Assembly: GCA_030998015.1 (NCBI GenBank)
Contig: JARWMV010000253.1
Location: 186,001 to 250,000, forward strand
From: Ceratorhiza oryzae-sativae
Taxonomy: Eukaryota; Basidiomycota; Agaricomycetes; Cantharellales; Ceratobasidiaceae
Direction: 5' to 3'
Length of the DNA: 64,000 nt
Positions 47,143 through 57,430 of this stretch are shown here, piece by piece. Position 1 is the first letter of the stretch; each line of letters begins with the position of its first letter. The position numbers and the translations under genes are program-made. The notes beneath the pieces were generated by a model, which was not told the DNA's origin, did not search any database, and saw nothing but the letters and a program-made list of their open reading frames with translations.

Positions 47143-47811
47143 TGTTATGACCTGTCAAACAGACATAACAGAATAACCAAATATTTTTACAGATTTATGG
47201 CATTTTTCCTAAGCAGAACAAGCCATAAACAAGGTCATGTGACCTCAGTGCTTAACTGGTGCTTACAGTGGTTACCCTGAACTTGCTCCAGCATTTCTCT
47301 CCCTTGTTACTTGGAGTGAGGAGCAAGTTGTCATGTGATCTTGGCGCTTACAGCAGGATCACATGACCTCAGTGCTTATGGTGGTTACCCTGAACTTACT
47401 CCAGCATTTCTCTCCATTGTTACTTGGAGTGAGGAGCAAGTTGTCACATGATCTTGGCGCTTACGGCAGGATCACGTGACCTCAGTGCCTACCCCTTGGA
47501 CCTTGCATGGCTCTATAAGATTTGGAGCCACACAAACTTAAGACAAACAATTACCTAACCCATAGTACTGTACATAACCTGCACCTACTGCAGATTGTGC
47601 TTAGATAATACATCTGCAGCCACTGCAGCCACTGGCATATATAAGAAGGATAAAGCAAGACTGGATGCCTCAGCTTGCTTTATCTTGTCAACCACCATAG
47701 ACCATAGCAAACACTGTAACTAGAACACTCAATACATACCACATAGCACCAAACCATCAATGCAGCCACTACTTAAGTGCTCTGCAAGGAAGCATCCAGA
47801 GGGTCATGACA
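47143..47811. mobile_element. solo LTR 1 with 5-bp target-site duplication TATGC
   Basis: A 669-bp sequence with LTR-type ends, TGTTATGACC...GGTCATGACA, flanked on both sides by TATGC (47138-47142 and 47812-47816). It contains a TATA-like GGCTCTATAAGATTT (about 47508-47522). No internal retroelement genes are present, so it is the product of LTR-LTR recombination. Inside it, a unit of about 115 bp is tandemly repeated slightly over two times (listed separately). Confidence 0.85.
47231..47487. repeat. tandem repeat, about 115-123 bp unit x 2.2, inside solo LTR 1
   Basis: Unit 1 starts at 47231 (GGTCATGTGACCTCAGTGCTT), unit 2 at about 47351 (GGATCACATGACCTCAGTGCTT), and a third partial unit at about 47469 (GGATCACGTGACCTCAGTGC). 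Each full unit contains GGTTACCCTGAACTT, CTCCAGCATTTCTCTCC and GGAGTGAGGAGCAAGTTGTC. Every unit carries a CACGTG/CACATG/CATGTG E-box-like core, so the array multiplies a potential activator site in the U3. Confidence 0.8.
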
Positions 47812-50280
47812 TATGCATGCCAACCACTGTACACCTCTGGCTCAAATACTCCTCAAAACTATATTGTGAGTAGTACAGCCTGGAATCCTCATAACGTTGT
47901 GCACATACTTATATATATGTGTCAAAAATAGTTGATTGCTCAACCTCCTCTGCCCACTGCAATTCACAGTGGCCCAGCAAGCTCTCCTGGAGCAAATTGT
48001 GAGTATTTTTGGCACATCTATGTTGAACCTAATGGCTAATAATATTTCAGTTCAAACACCCACTTCTACAACTCAAGATAAATTGAAGTGAGCCTCTACT
48101 GGTGCACCTGCCCCTTCAAACTGCAAGCAAGTGCAGACTCAAAAGGACACCTTTTCAACCACCCAGTCCACATCTGTTACCTCCTCACACTTTGTCAAAT
48201 TGAAGTTGTGCAGCACACAGCTGCAAGTGTGCCTCAATTGTACCATGTTGACAACAAGGTAGCAAATGCACAGTGTCACATACAGGCAGCCTGGGCAATT
48301 GATTGCTGGTACTTCTACATGGGGACACACCAATGTGACAAACCAAACACAGAGGAAACAGCCAGGTTGCAGATGGTGGATCAAGCAAGAGCCAAAGGTC
48401 AGACACCTCTAGATCTTTGAAAGCCATCCAATCCTTTTCTAAGGTGTATGGAATGTTTGTGAGTTAATTTGCTCTGTCAAAAAATATTTTGATCACTCAC
48501 AAATATACAGGAAGAATAATAAATGGCAACCCTGGAAGAACAATAATGGTGGTGGCTCTGCTTCTTGCTTGCGCCTGCACTTGTTTAACAAGCACCATAG
48601 CACATATGTTGCAGTGTGCAAGAAGATCAGGTACAAGATAGATATCAAACACAACCCAAATTCTGACAGCAACAATGTACATGAGCCAATTACTGCAGAG
48701 GTAATCTTAAGGCACATAACTGAGTGGTTTGCTGAGGATGATATAGTAAGTTATCCTTCATACTAGCTAATACATATATGAGATACTAATAACTGCCTTT
48801 TTAGTTGTTTAACATGGTTTTGCACTGTGGGTTTCAGTGTTTTTTTAGCTACATTGGACAGGGAAAGGTTACCATGAAAGATATACCTGACCAGCATGCT
48901 ATTTCCCTCAAAGTGCAAAAGCTATCAGCTGAGGCAAAGGAGAAGCTGAAAAGGGAAATCAAGTTATATTATATGTGCACTTATGAGCTAGAAACCAAGC
49001 TTACACTACTTTCTATTAGCATGCATGAGGAAGAATCTCATGTACATCCAACCTTTGGACAGATGAGATACAGTGCACATTTATGAGCATAACTGCTCAT
49101 TTTGTAAACAAACACCAGTGGATGGTTCACAGGCTGATTAAATTCTGTGTCATCAAAGGGGATCATTCTGGAGTGCACTTAGCAGAGATGTTCTTTGAAG
49201 TAGTTGAAGAATTTGGGTTTACCCACAAGGTAAGCTGTATGCAATTTGATTGCATCTTTTTTATACTAACAATCACTCTCCTTAGCTGGGTATGATAATG
49301 CTTGATAATGCCTCCAACAATGACATGTTCATGACTCAACTAGAGGCATATATGACTGAGCAAGGTCTTGACTTTGACCACAATGGAAACAGGCTATGGT
49401 AAGGCTTTTTCAACAGTATCTACATGTTTTGTTGCTGACAGGTCCAATTACAGGTGTTTTCCACATGTTTTCAATATAGCTGTTCAGGTGATTCTTACAG
49501 CTCTACCTGAGTTGGCAGAACTGTTCTGCCACTGTCTTGAGAAATCAGGCAAAACCATTAACATCAAGCTTGAAACATACCTCCTTGCTCTGGAGTCCAA
49601 ACCTCACAATCACATTCAAAAGACAGCTGTCATGCTCCAGCACACACAGCATCACCAAGGCCTCTGCAGAACAATCTGTGAAGGCAACAAACAGCACACA
49701 CGGCAAACACATAGATTGGTTGATAACAAGTGGAGGCTGGAAGAGTTTGAAATGAAGCTTTTGGAGCTCATTCTTGACTGTCCAACAAGGTGGTTGTCAA
49801 CTCAAAATATGATTGAACACTTCTTGTATCTCTACCCAGTAAGTACCTTTCTTATTACCACTCAAGAAACCAACACTCATTGATATGATCTAGGCTACAA
49901 GTAGGTACATTGCCAGTGACCCAACCCTCACTGAGTATGCAATTGCACACACTGATTATGAGGTCTTAAGCAACATATTGGATGTGCTTGACCTAGCTCA
50001 TTGCACTCAGGAGCTGCTGTCATCTGACTGAACTCCAATGCTATCTCTTGCCCTCACACTCTATCATGCATTAATTGACCAATGGCATGATCTTCAATCA
50101 AAGCAACCTATCCTCTCCCATGCAATAGCAGCAGGAATTGACAAGCTCAAGGCCTACCTAGCAAAGACCCAATCATCTCCAGTGCATATAGTTGCCATGG
50201 CACTCAATCCATCCATCCAGTACAAGTGGATCGACCAAAACTGGTAATCCAAAGACACCTTGAATGCCAGAGATGTTGTA

Positions 50281-51869
50281 CAGTGCACAGCAAAATGATT
50301 GCAGCACGTGACAAAAAATCAACCAATCTCAACTCTGAGGATAATTACGACACATGATGTATATACAGTAACGCGATTCAAAAGAAGTATGAAATGCGCA
50401 TGTAGCGCAAAAACAATGAGAAAAATCGATAAGTGGGATCATGAGAAAAATAGGAAACAAGATCAGACTTGCTGCAATCATTTTGCATGAAGTAAGCAAC
50501 TTCAACCACCCACAGTCATCTGCAATAGTCTTCTCCTTGCCTACATCAAATTTGTTCAATTTTTAAGCACTATGGTGGTCGCCATATCTCCCTCAAAGCA
50601 TGCCAACATCATCTTTCTCAAGCAGAAAGGTCTGACTGATCGTGCTGTGGCAAATAGGCTGGGTGGGGTACATGACACTACTGTTGGTCAAATCTGGTCT
50701 AGCTACCTCAGAGGTGATGACATATTTACACCCAAAAAAAGTACTGGCTGGCCATGCAAAATGGATGAATCTGAGGGTTGCTGGGCTGTGTTGTTGATGT
50801 CTCATGGTGTGTCGAAGACCACAGCTGACCTCAAGCATGACTTTTTCCCCAATGTCAGCACCGATACGCTCCAATGGCAATTACATGAGCTTGGTTTTTG
50901 CATCTATCATTGACGCAGGGTCCCATTCCTCAACTGCAAGAAGTGTTGGAGGCGGCTGTGCTGGGGACGGCTGCATTTAACATGGGACAAGGTTGATTGG
51001 TTCAAGGTGTATTTTTCAGACAAGTCCAAATTCCTTGTTTTTGGAGCTGGCAGGCCAAATATCTATTATAAGAAGGTTGGTGACCCAGTGAAGCCAGAGC
51101 ATGTCAAACAGGTTGTCAAACATGGTGGCAGCCATGTTATGGTTTGGGGGTACATCACACCAGAGGGCATTGGTTGATTGCACCATATAGATGGCACACT
51201 GACAGCAGTCAAATACACTGAAATCCTTTCTAATGAATTCTTCCACCCCCTCCTCAAATCCTGTACTTGCCCTTCCTCAATAATCTTTCAGCAAGACAAT
51301 GATCCAAAGCACACAGCTCAAGTGATGAAAAAGTAGCTCCTTGATCACTGGCTTCGAGTCCTTCCCTGGCCATCAAATAGCCCAGATATGAACCTGATCA
51401 AGCATGTCTGGTCCTATCTTGACGCTGCAATTTGTGCTGAACACCCCCAGCCCACAAATCGGCAGGAACTTTGGGAGGCTCTGGAGCAGCAGTGGTACAA
51501 AATTCCATCTTGATATATTTGTGGTCTGTATAAGTCAATGCCTTGGTGTATTGCAGCGCTAGTGAGAGCTAAGGGAGGTCATACCAAGTACTAAATGGCT
51601 TGGTCGAAGGTGAGCTGCTTCAGTATTTTTTTCTGGCAGTTGAGATGGTGTTGCTTACTTCATGCAAAATGATTGCAGCAAGTCTGATCTTGTTTCCTAT
51701 TTTTCTCATGATCCCACTTATCGATTTTTCTCATTGTTTTTGCGCTATGCGTGCATTTCATACTTCTTTCGAATCGCGTTACTGTATATACATCATGTGT
51801 CGTAATTATCCTCAGAGTTGAGATTGGTTGATTTTTCGTCACATGCTGCAATCATTTTGCTGTGCACTG
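50281..51869 (+). mobile_element. Tc1/mariner-like element 2, inserted in the hAT relic
   Basis: 1589 bp, flanked by TA (50279-50280 and 51870-51871). Ends read CAGTGCACAGCAAAATG and its complement. Arms of about 220 bp (50281-50505 and 51652-51869) are inverted copies, nearly identical by eye. Each arm is itself bounded by inverted GCAAAATGATTGCAGCA: 50290-50306 with 50470-50486, and 51664-51680 with 51844-51860. The relic transposase between is listed separately. Confidence 0.88.
50572..51594 (+). pseudogene. Tc1/mariner transposase of element 2, inactive
   Basis: Starts MVVAISPSKHANIIFLKQKG (50572), HTH-like DRAVANRLGGVHDTTVGQIW, then the catalytic region YFSDKSKFLVFG (first Asp), KHGGSHVMVWGYI, FQQDNDPKHTAQV (second Asp) and WPSNSPDMNLIKHVWSYLD. 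The last catalytic acidic residue (Glu in NxIEHVW of related proteins, retained in element 1) is Lys here. In-frame stops occur after CIYH, GIG, VMKK and KIPS (three TGA, one TAG). It ends GGHTKY at 51594. Both the stops and the Glu-to-Lys change fit C-to-T/G-to-A transitions. Confidence 0.85.
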
Positions 51870-52858
51870 TAAAGCAGCATGTAAGGTCATGCCTTGTTGT
51901 TTTGCTTGATTCTAGCTAATCACCTTAATATATGTGTTGTTGTTTGGATGAGGAGCAGCAAGAGCCCTCCAAGCTGACAGCTCAGACTGTGCAGTCAGTG
52001 GGAGTGGATACTGCTACTAAATGTGTCAATAGGGGCTATGCATCATTCCTGACCACTGGCCTGAGTGCTTGACCTAACTTGGCTCTTTTCTTGCCAGGCC
52101 CCTCTGGCACAATTTCAGAAACTGTTACTATTGATCCATCATTGCCTGAGGTCAAAATTACAGCAGATTTGCAGGTGCATGGCCAGATTCTGTTGCCCAG
52201 TGATGCACTCAACAATGCCACTGTCAAGCTTGAACATCAATGGTTTCTCAAGGAGCCAGTGATTCCAGCAAAAGATATGGAGAACACAAGCCCTATAGAT
52301 TACTGGCTGGTACATACTTTACACAACTCTGCCTACACTAAAATAACCATATAATGTGACTTTTAGGCAAAATCAACTTGACTTCCTTTGATCTGCAAGT
52401 TGGCACTTGATTTGCTACCTGCTCAAGCATTGTCAGTGTCATCCGAGCACGTGTTTTCCTCAAACAAGATGACCTGTACACAGTTCCAAAACAGGATTTC
52501 AGCATCAAATGTTGAAGCACTGCAACTCCTGAAACATGCCCTTTGATCCAATCCAGATTCACTGCTCAACAACAAAGCATGCACCCTTGATCTGATGGTC
52601 CAGCATGACGATGAGTTATCCAGACATGGTATTATATGCACAGTGGAATGAAAAATATATGTTAAAATTATTTGTTTAATTAATACTAAATACATTGTGT
52701 TCTTTGTGCTGCAAATGTCTCAAACCATTTTGGGCAAGTAATGGTGACTAAGCGTGGCTGTGCCCTTTGGAGACAGGGTCTGCTGAGCTTTGGCTACTTT
52801 GGAGAAGGAGAAAGAGAATTTCTCCTTCTCTCTCTGCACCAACCCTACTGATCACTTA

Positions 52859-54704
52859 CACTTGCTTACAAAACTGATGCAGCATGTGACCTTTCTCACG
52901 GTTTCTAAGATTGGACTTGCTGCATCAGGCAAACAAGTAGACTTGAGTGCTTGGCCATATGATGAAAGTTGTAGCCAGACATCAAATGTATGTATCTGTA
53001 TAGTATCATACAATTTGGAGCAACACACAAGGACATGTGCATCACTTGCCAAAAAGGTATGCTGCATCAATTATGTAACTTCAAATGCTGCTTCTGACAA
53101 AGGCAGCTGTATAGCCATGAGTTGCACTTCCCATCTTGCAGAACACACTATATACACACCAGGATGTTCAAAATCATGTATTTCTTCCCCTTGCCTCAAT
53201 AACACTTTGAATTTGAGTTGGGATTGATGCATATAGTCAGTCAATAAAGCCTTGTGGGATACAATGCCATTCTTCCTCCAGCATCAACCAGAGCTCATCC
53301 TTGTTGCAAGGTAAGTGGTCTTGTGCACATATCTTCCTGTCCAAGTAGTCCCAAACATGCTCAATAATATTTAGGTCCATGCTAGACAAGGGCCAAGGCA
53401 AAACATTCATGGAGTGATCAGACAGTCATTTCTTGGCAACACAAGAAGTATGTTTTGGGTTGTTGTCCTGCTGAAAAAAAGGTTTCTCTTGGAGAGTTTA
53501 TGGTCTTTTAATGTCCTGAGCAGCAATTCTTGAAGAATCTTGGTGTAGCATAAACTGGTGAGGATTCCATCAATGAAGTGTAGAGATGTCATGCCGGAAT
53601 TCCAGCATGTTCCATCTCCCCTGTAGCTCCGTCAGTTCTGCTCCGTTTGGGACCTACTGCGGATCAATCGATAGCGGCGACGTAAGGCTATCCAACGATA
53701 CGCAACGAGCCCCAAGCAGAGCAGAACTGACAGAGCTACAAGGGAGACAGAATGTGCTGGAATTCCAGCACAACATCTCTAATGAAGTGGAGGTGCCCAA
53801 CTCCTCTTGATGTAATACAGCCCCATACTTTAACATTTCCACTGCCATGCTTGAGCAGTTTTGATGTGTATTGAGGGTCTAGGCCTTTGCCCTTCCTGTG
53901 CCATGTATAGGCTTTTCCATCTGAACCAAAAAGATTGAATTTACTTTCATCTGAAAAAATGCCTCAGAGCCATTGTGCAAAGTCCCATATGGCATGGTCT
54001 GTAGACCAGTGAAAATGGTGAAGCTGGTTCTGTTGAATGATGAATAGGACCTTCTGGTGCACATATGCATGTAAACCAGCATCACAAAGGGCTCAGTGCA
54101 CAGTTTGAGGGTGAACAGAGGGGAAGAACTCTTGCTGCAGGTCAACTGCCATAAAATTTCAAGTGTGAGCAAGCAAGAGGGCATCAAATTGAGCATCAGA
54201 AGGGGTAAGTTTATGTATGTGACCCACTTTAGGCTTCTTTGAGCTGGAGCTTTGTGTTTTTCTCAGCTCTTTTGCAATACAGCTAACAGTAGTGGGGTTA
54301 ATGTGGAACTGGGCCCCAATCTCATATGTATTATGCCCCTGAGCTTGCATATTGCAAATCAATGCCTTGGTAGGCTCATTGATGTGTCTCCCAGGCATAT
54401 TCAAGTCAGTTTGATGTCAAAAATCATTGTGGGCAAGGGGGAGAGTGGGTGCATACACAGGCTGTTCCCATGCATGATATCCAAGTTACACAATTGATGC
54501 AGCATTTCTTTTTGGCAAGTGACACACATATCCTTGTGCATCACTCCAAATTGTACAATACTATACAGATATCTACATTTGATGTCTGGCTACAACTTTC
54601 ATTATATGGCCAAGTGCTCAAGTCTACTTGTTCACCCAACATGGTGATCCAATCTCAGAAACCATGAGAAAGGTCATATGCTGCATCAGTTTTGTAAGCA
54701 AGTG
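52859..54704 (-). mobile_element. Tc1/mariner-like element 3, carrying a nested MITE
   Basis: 1846 bp, flanked by TA (52857-52858 and 54705-54706), ends CACTTGCTTACAAAACTG and complement. Arms of about 215 bp (52859-53080 and 54486-54704) are inverted copies, each bounded by its own inverted GATGCAGCAT motif (52875-52884 with 53059-53068; 54496-54505 with 54678-54687). The minus-strand transposase relic runs from 54404 (MNMPGRHINEPTKALICNMQ) through FSDESKFNLFGSDGKAYTW and KHGSGNVKVWGCITSRGVGHLHFIDG; the second Asp/third acidic region is frame-broken near 53460-53380. A 201-bp MITE interrupts the coding part at 53581-53781. Without the MITE and its duplication the element is about 1637 bp, the size of elements 1 and 2. 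Confidence 0.85.
53581..53781. mobile_element. hAT-type MITE, 201 bp, TSD ATGAAGTG
   Basis: Flanked by a perfect 8-bp duplication ATGAAGTG (53573-53580 and 53782-53789), the hAT target length. Terminal inverted repeats of about 63 bp start TAGAGATGT; the left one continues ATGCCGGAATTCCAGCAT and the right complement GTGCTGGAATTCCAGCAC, both ending near GTCAGTTCTGCTC. No coding capacity. It holds about 11 CpG dinucleotides (for example GCGGATCAATCGATAGCGGCG), in contrast to the CpG-poor element around it. Removing it and one duplication restores the mariner 3 reading GVGHLHFIDG. Confidence 0.88.
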
Positions 54705-54884
54705 TATATGCATTGGTAAACTTCCCATGTATCTTTGTCCTTGTTCCCTTGTTCACACTTGATCCTGGCTTTTCTGGTGGACTTGCAAAACAACATGTCT
54801 AGATGCTTTACAATGCAAGGCCTTTGCCCAAGCAAAGAACTGGCCCTGAAAGCTGTTGAATTTGCAATCATATGTGTTCATATA

Positions 54885-56747
54885 CAGTGGGCAACAAAAC
54901 TGTACAAATGCAAGCTACTTGTCATGAACTGACATGCATATATCCACTCTATAATATTTTCTTGATTTATTACATTTTATAAGATCATTTTCAAAACATA
55001 CTTGCCTTTTATGGTATATCTGTGTCATGTGATTCAGGGGATGTTCCAGACTGATAACCAAGATGTATTTCAACTCTGATGTGAAATTCTGCAGTTCTGC
55101 AGTTGCTTCTATTGCTTCTATCTCTTATCAGTCATGACTCACTGTACAGACTTGTTTGTTATGATGTGGCTTGTATCATGTATATAAACCAGGTCAAGTT
55201 CACAGAGGACTCCTCAAGAACTTGACCTCTTGTCAAATACAAGTTCTTTCTTTCTTATTTTCTCATCACCTGACTTGTTGTTGTCAACACTACTGTAAGC
55301 TTGCACAGGTTCTAGCTGCAGGAATACAGCACCTTGATCTCTGCATTTGTAACTGTTATGTAGATACAGATCTAGTCTACCAAATGAAAAATGGTAGATA
55401 TATGCCTGAAACAAAACCAAGGGGGTATTTTTACAGTTTTGTAACCAAAGAAAGTCCAAAGCCATGTACCACCTAGAACTTTCTGTCTGAGTGAGCTCAA
55501 GCCTTGCCACTTAAGTTTTAGTATACATACTACTGTGTCTTACCATTGAGGTGGTCATTAGGCTCCTCCCTATCTGAAATGGAGGGGTGCTCTTGAAAAA
55601 AGGAGCTAAAAAGGGGTTTGTGTCTCAAGCTACTACCACCTGCAGAGACATCAGCTGATGTGAAGCTGTATATTCCCATTCAATGTATAAATGTGCCAAA
55701 AGAGTCCTCGGATACTTTTTGGCATGAAAAAAGCTTGCATATGCAGGCTGTATGCATACCAGATGTGCATACAGGGGTAGGAAAATGGACAAAATGGGCT
55801 GTTCCAGTTGACAAAGAAACTGTAGCAAGAGGAGACAAATAATATGTAAAAGAGACTAGTATAGTGCTACTAATGAGTTGCAATAAACTAGAATCTAAGA
55901 GGCCCTGGACTGGACTGAAATTGACTTCTCCTGAGCCCCTATTACATGATTTTGCTTTCATCTCCCAACAGCTAATTTTGAGACTCTATTTATATTAAAA
56001 AATCTGCCAGAGATTTTATATAATTTTTTCCACTGTTTCTGTAGTAAGTGTTTCCTCATAGCATATAGGGCCTCAGGAGAAGTCAATTTCAGTCCAGTCC
56101 AGGGCCTCTTAGATTCTAGTTTATTGCAACTCATTAGTAGCACTATACTAGTCTCTTTTACATATTATTTGTCTCCTCTTGCTACAGTTTCTTTGTCAAC
56201 TGGAACAGCCCATTTTGTCCATTTTCCTACCCCTGTATGCACATCTGGTATGCATACAGCCTGCATATGCAAGCTTTTTTCATGCCAAAAAGTATCCGAG
56301 GACTCTTTTGGCACATTTATACATTGAATGGGAATATACAGCTTCACATCAGCTGATGTCTCTGCAGGTGGTAGTAGCTTGAGACACAAACCCCTTTTTA
56401 GCTCCTTTTTTCAAGAGCACCACTCCATTTCAGATAGGGAGGAGCCTAATGATCACCTCAATGGTAAGACACAGTAGTATCTATACTAAAACTTAAGTGG
56501 CAAAGCTTGAGCTCACTCAGACAGAAAGTTCTTGGTGGTACATGCCTTTGGACTTTCTTTGGTTACAAAACTGTACAAATACCCCCTTGGTTTTGTTTCA
56601 GGCATATATCTACCATTTTTAATTTGGTAGACTAGATCTGTATCTACATAAGGGTTACAAATGCAGAGATCATGGTGCTTTATTCCTGCAGCTAGAACCT
56701 GTGCAAGCTTACAGTAGCTTGCATTTGTACAGTTTTGTTGCTAACCG
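54885..56747. mobile_element. mariner-ended long inverted-repeat (foldback-like) element 4
   Basis: Ends read CAGTGGGCAACAAAACTG (54885) and the complement of CGGTTAGCAACAAAACTG (ending 56747), with TA at both borders. After setting aside the solo LTR at 54920-55289, the arms are about 683 bp (54885-55942) and 685 bp (56063-56747) around a loop of about 120 bp. The inner 300-plus bases look identical: the same 74-residue open frame, MCLKLLPPAETSADVKLYIP..., occurs at 55618-55842 (plus) and 56165-56389 (minus). The terminal motif ACAAAACTGTACAAAT recurs inverted inside each arm (55427-55442, 56565-56580), the same design as elements 1-3. No transposase is present, so it would be non-autonomous. 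Transcription across it would give a long hairpin RNA. Confidence 0.82.
54920..55289 (+). mobile_element. solo LTR 2 with 5-bp target-site duplication CTACT, nested in element 4
   Basis: 370 bp beginning TGTCATGAAC and ending GTTGTCAACA, flanked by CTACT (54915-54919 and 55290-55294). Excising it restores the left arm of element 4 to match the right arm exactly at the junction (AAGCTACTGTAAGC). It has a TATA-like TGTATATAAACC at about 55179-55190, consistent with plus-strand orientation. No internal genes remain. Confidence 0.85.
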
Positions 56748-56779
56748 TATATATATATAAACGACCAATAGCAAAGCGC

Positions 56780-57430
56780 GCATCTAGGACTTATCGGCTC
56801 GACCACCATATCGCAACGTGGACGGAAAGCACGCGACATCGCGCTACTAAGGGCAATCCACACTAAAATCCTTCATGTGGCACGCTTCGCAACCTCTATC
56901 ACATCTCTCACTGTTGGTGCCATTCCGTTAGATGCGCCGTTCGCTGCCCACTCTGAGACACTTGAACTTTGGCTCTCTCTCACACTACCCAATGTCGGTG
57001 CTTGTCTCTTGATTCAGCGTTGTTGCCTGTCGGGGTCGTGGGCAGCTGCTGCCATTTCGTGATGGATTCCTGACTCCATTGACGGAAGGGATACTGATCG
57101 CCCGGTGGTATGTTGGGCAGTTGGATAATCTGCCCTTGACCTTTCACCGGTATCTGAGCCCTCCTCTAGGTCCCTTGCAACCGCGAGCGGTTGCCAGGGC
57201 AAGGAATCAAAGCCCATCCGAGATTCCCCTGCCCTAAGTTTCCCTTTTAACCAGCTAGTCCGCGCCGTCTCGCCAGTCAGCTGAGCGCCCTACGATTTCG
57301 CAATCCTGGAGGAAGGCTCGGCTCTTCAACAACTCGTGAATGTAGGCGTTGGTCTTGCACGGGAGGAGCCGAGAGACAGCTTTGGCGGGTAATTACGCGC
57401 TCGTGCGATGTTCGTTGTTTTTATTTTATT
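56780..57430 (-). pseudogene. PWWP-protein pseudogene with internal deletion
   Basis: Minus-strand copy of the gene at 62200-63758, alignable by eye from its 3' flank (CTTATCGGCTCGACCA... against CTTATCGGTCCAACA...) through GGTGCCATTCCGTTAGATGC (against GGTGCCGTTCCGTTCGGTGC), CATTTCGTGA, ATGTTGGGCAGTTGGAT, then directly to the region equivalent to about 63060 (CCGGTATCTGAGCCCTCCTC against CAGTATCCGAGCTCTCCTC) and on to TTGCACGGGAGGAGCCGAGAGAC (against TCGTGTGGGAGGAGTCGCGAGAC). The segment between, about 62480-63060 of the intact gene (nuclear-signal-rich middle), is missing. Similarity continues into the next intron, so this is a DNA duplicate, not a retrocopy. No intact frame. Confidence 0.8.

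Larger units (their letters stand above)
48088..52560 (+). pseudogene. hAT-family transposase relic, split by mariner 2
   Basis: Plus-strand exons and fragments follow the hAT order. A BED-like zinc finger region is around 48540-48610 (SCLRLHLFNKHHSTYV). Next are GQGKVTMKDIPDQHAISLKVQKL (about 48855), ITAHFVNKHQWMVHRLIKFCVIKGDHSGVHLAEMFFEVVEEFGFTH (49083-49230), LDNASNND (49292) and RCFPHVFNIAVQ (49450). The C-terminal dimerisation part lies beyond the inserted mariner: LSVSSEHVFSSNK...NRISASNVEALQLLKHAL at about 52435-52545. Stops and frame changes occur throughout. Mariner 2 (50281-51869) interrupts it with a TA duplication. Ends and 8-bp duplication of the hAT element were not located. Confidence 0.75.

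Noticed and set aside
45000..51530. Repeated in-frame TGA codons in the transposase frames as possible recoding (stop read-through or a variant code)
   Set aside because: TGA ends normal host genes in this window (for example 8452, 17100, 34323) and the element also has TAG; mutational decay explains the stops.
43690..52840. Similar GAGAAGGAGAA/TTCTCC palindromic patches near 43700 and 52800 as paired element ends
   Set aside because: Similarity is short and purine-repeat driven, with no target duplication or consistent borders.
55618..56389. Two 74-residue open frames, identical in sequence, as a duplicated gene
   Set aside because: They are the two arms of an inverted repeat read on opposite strands, with no start context, splice signals or domain support.
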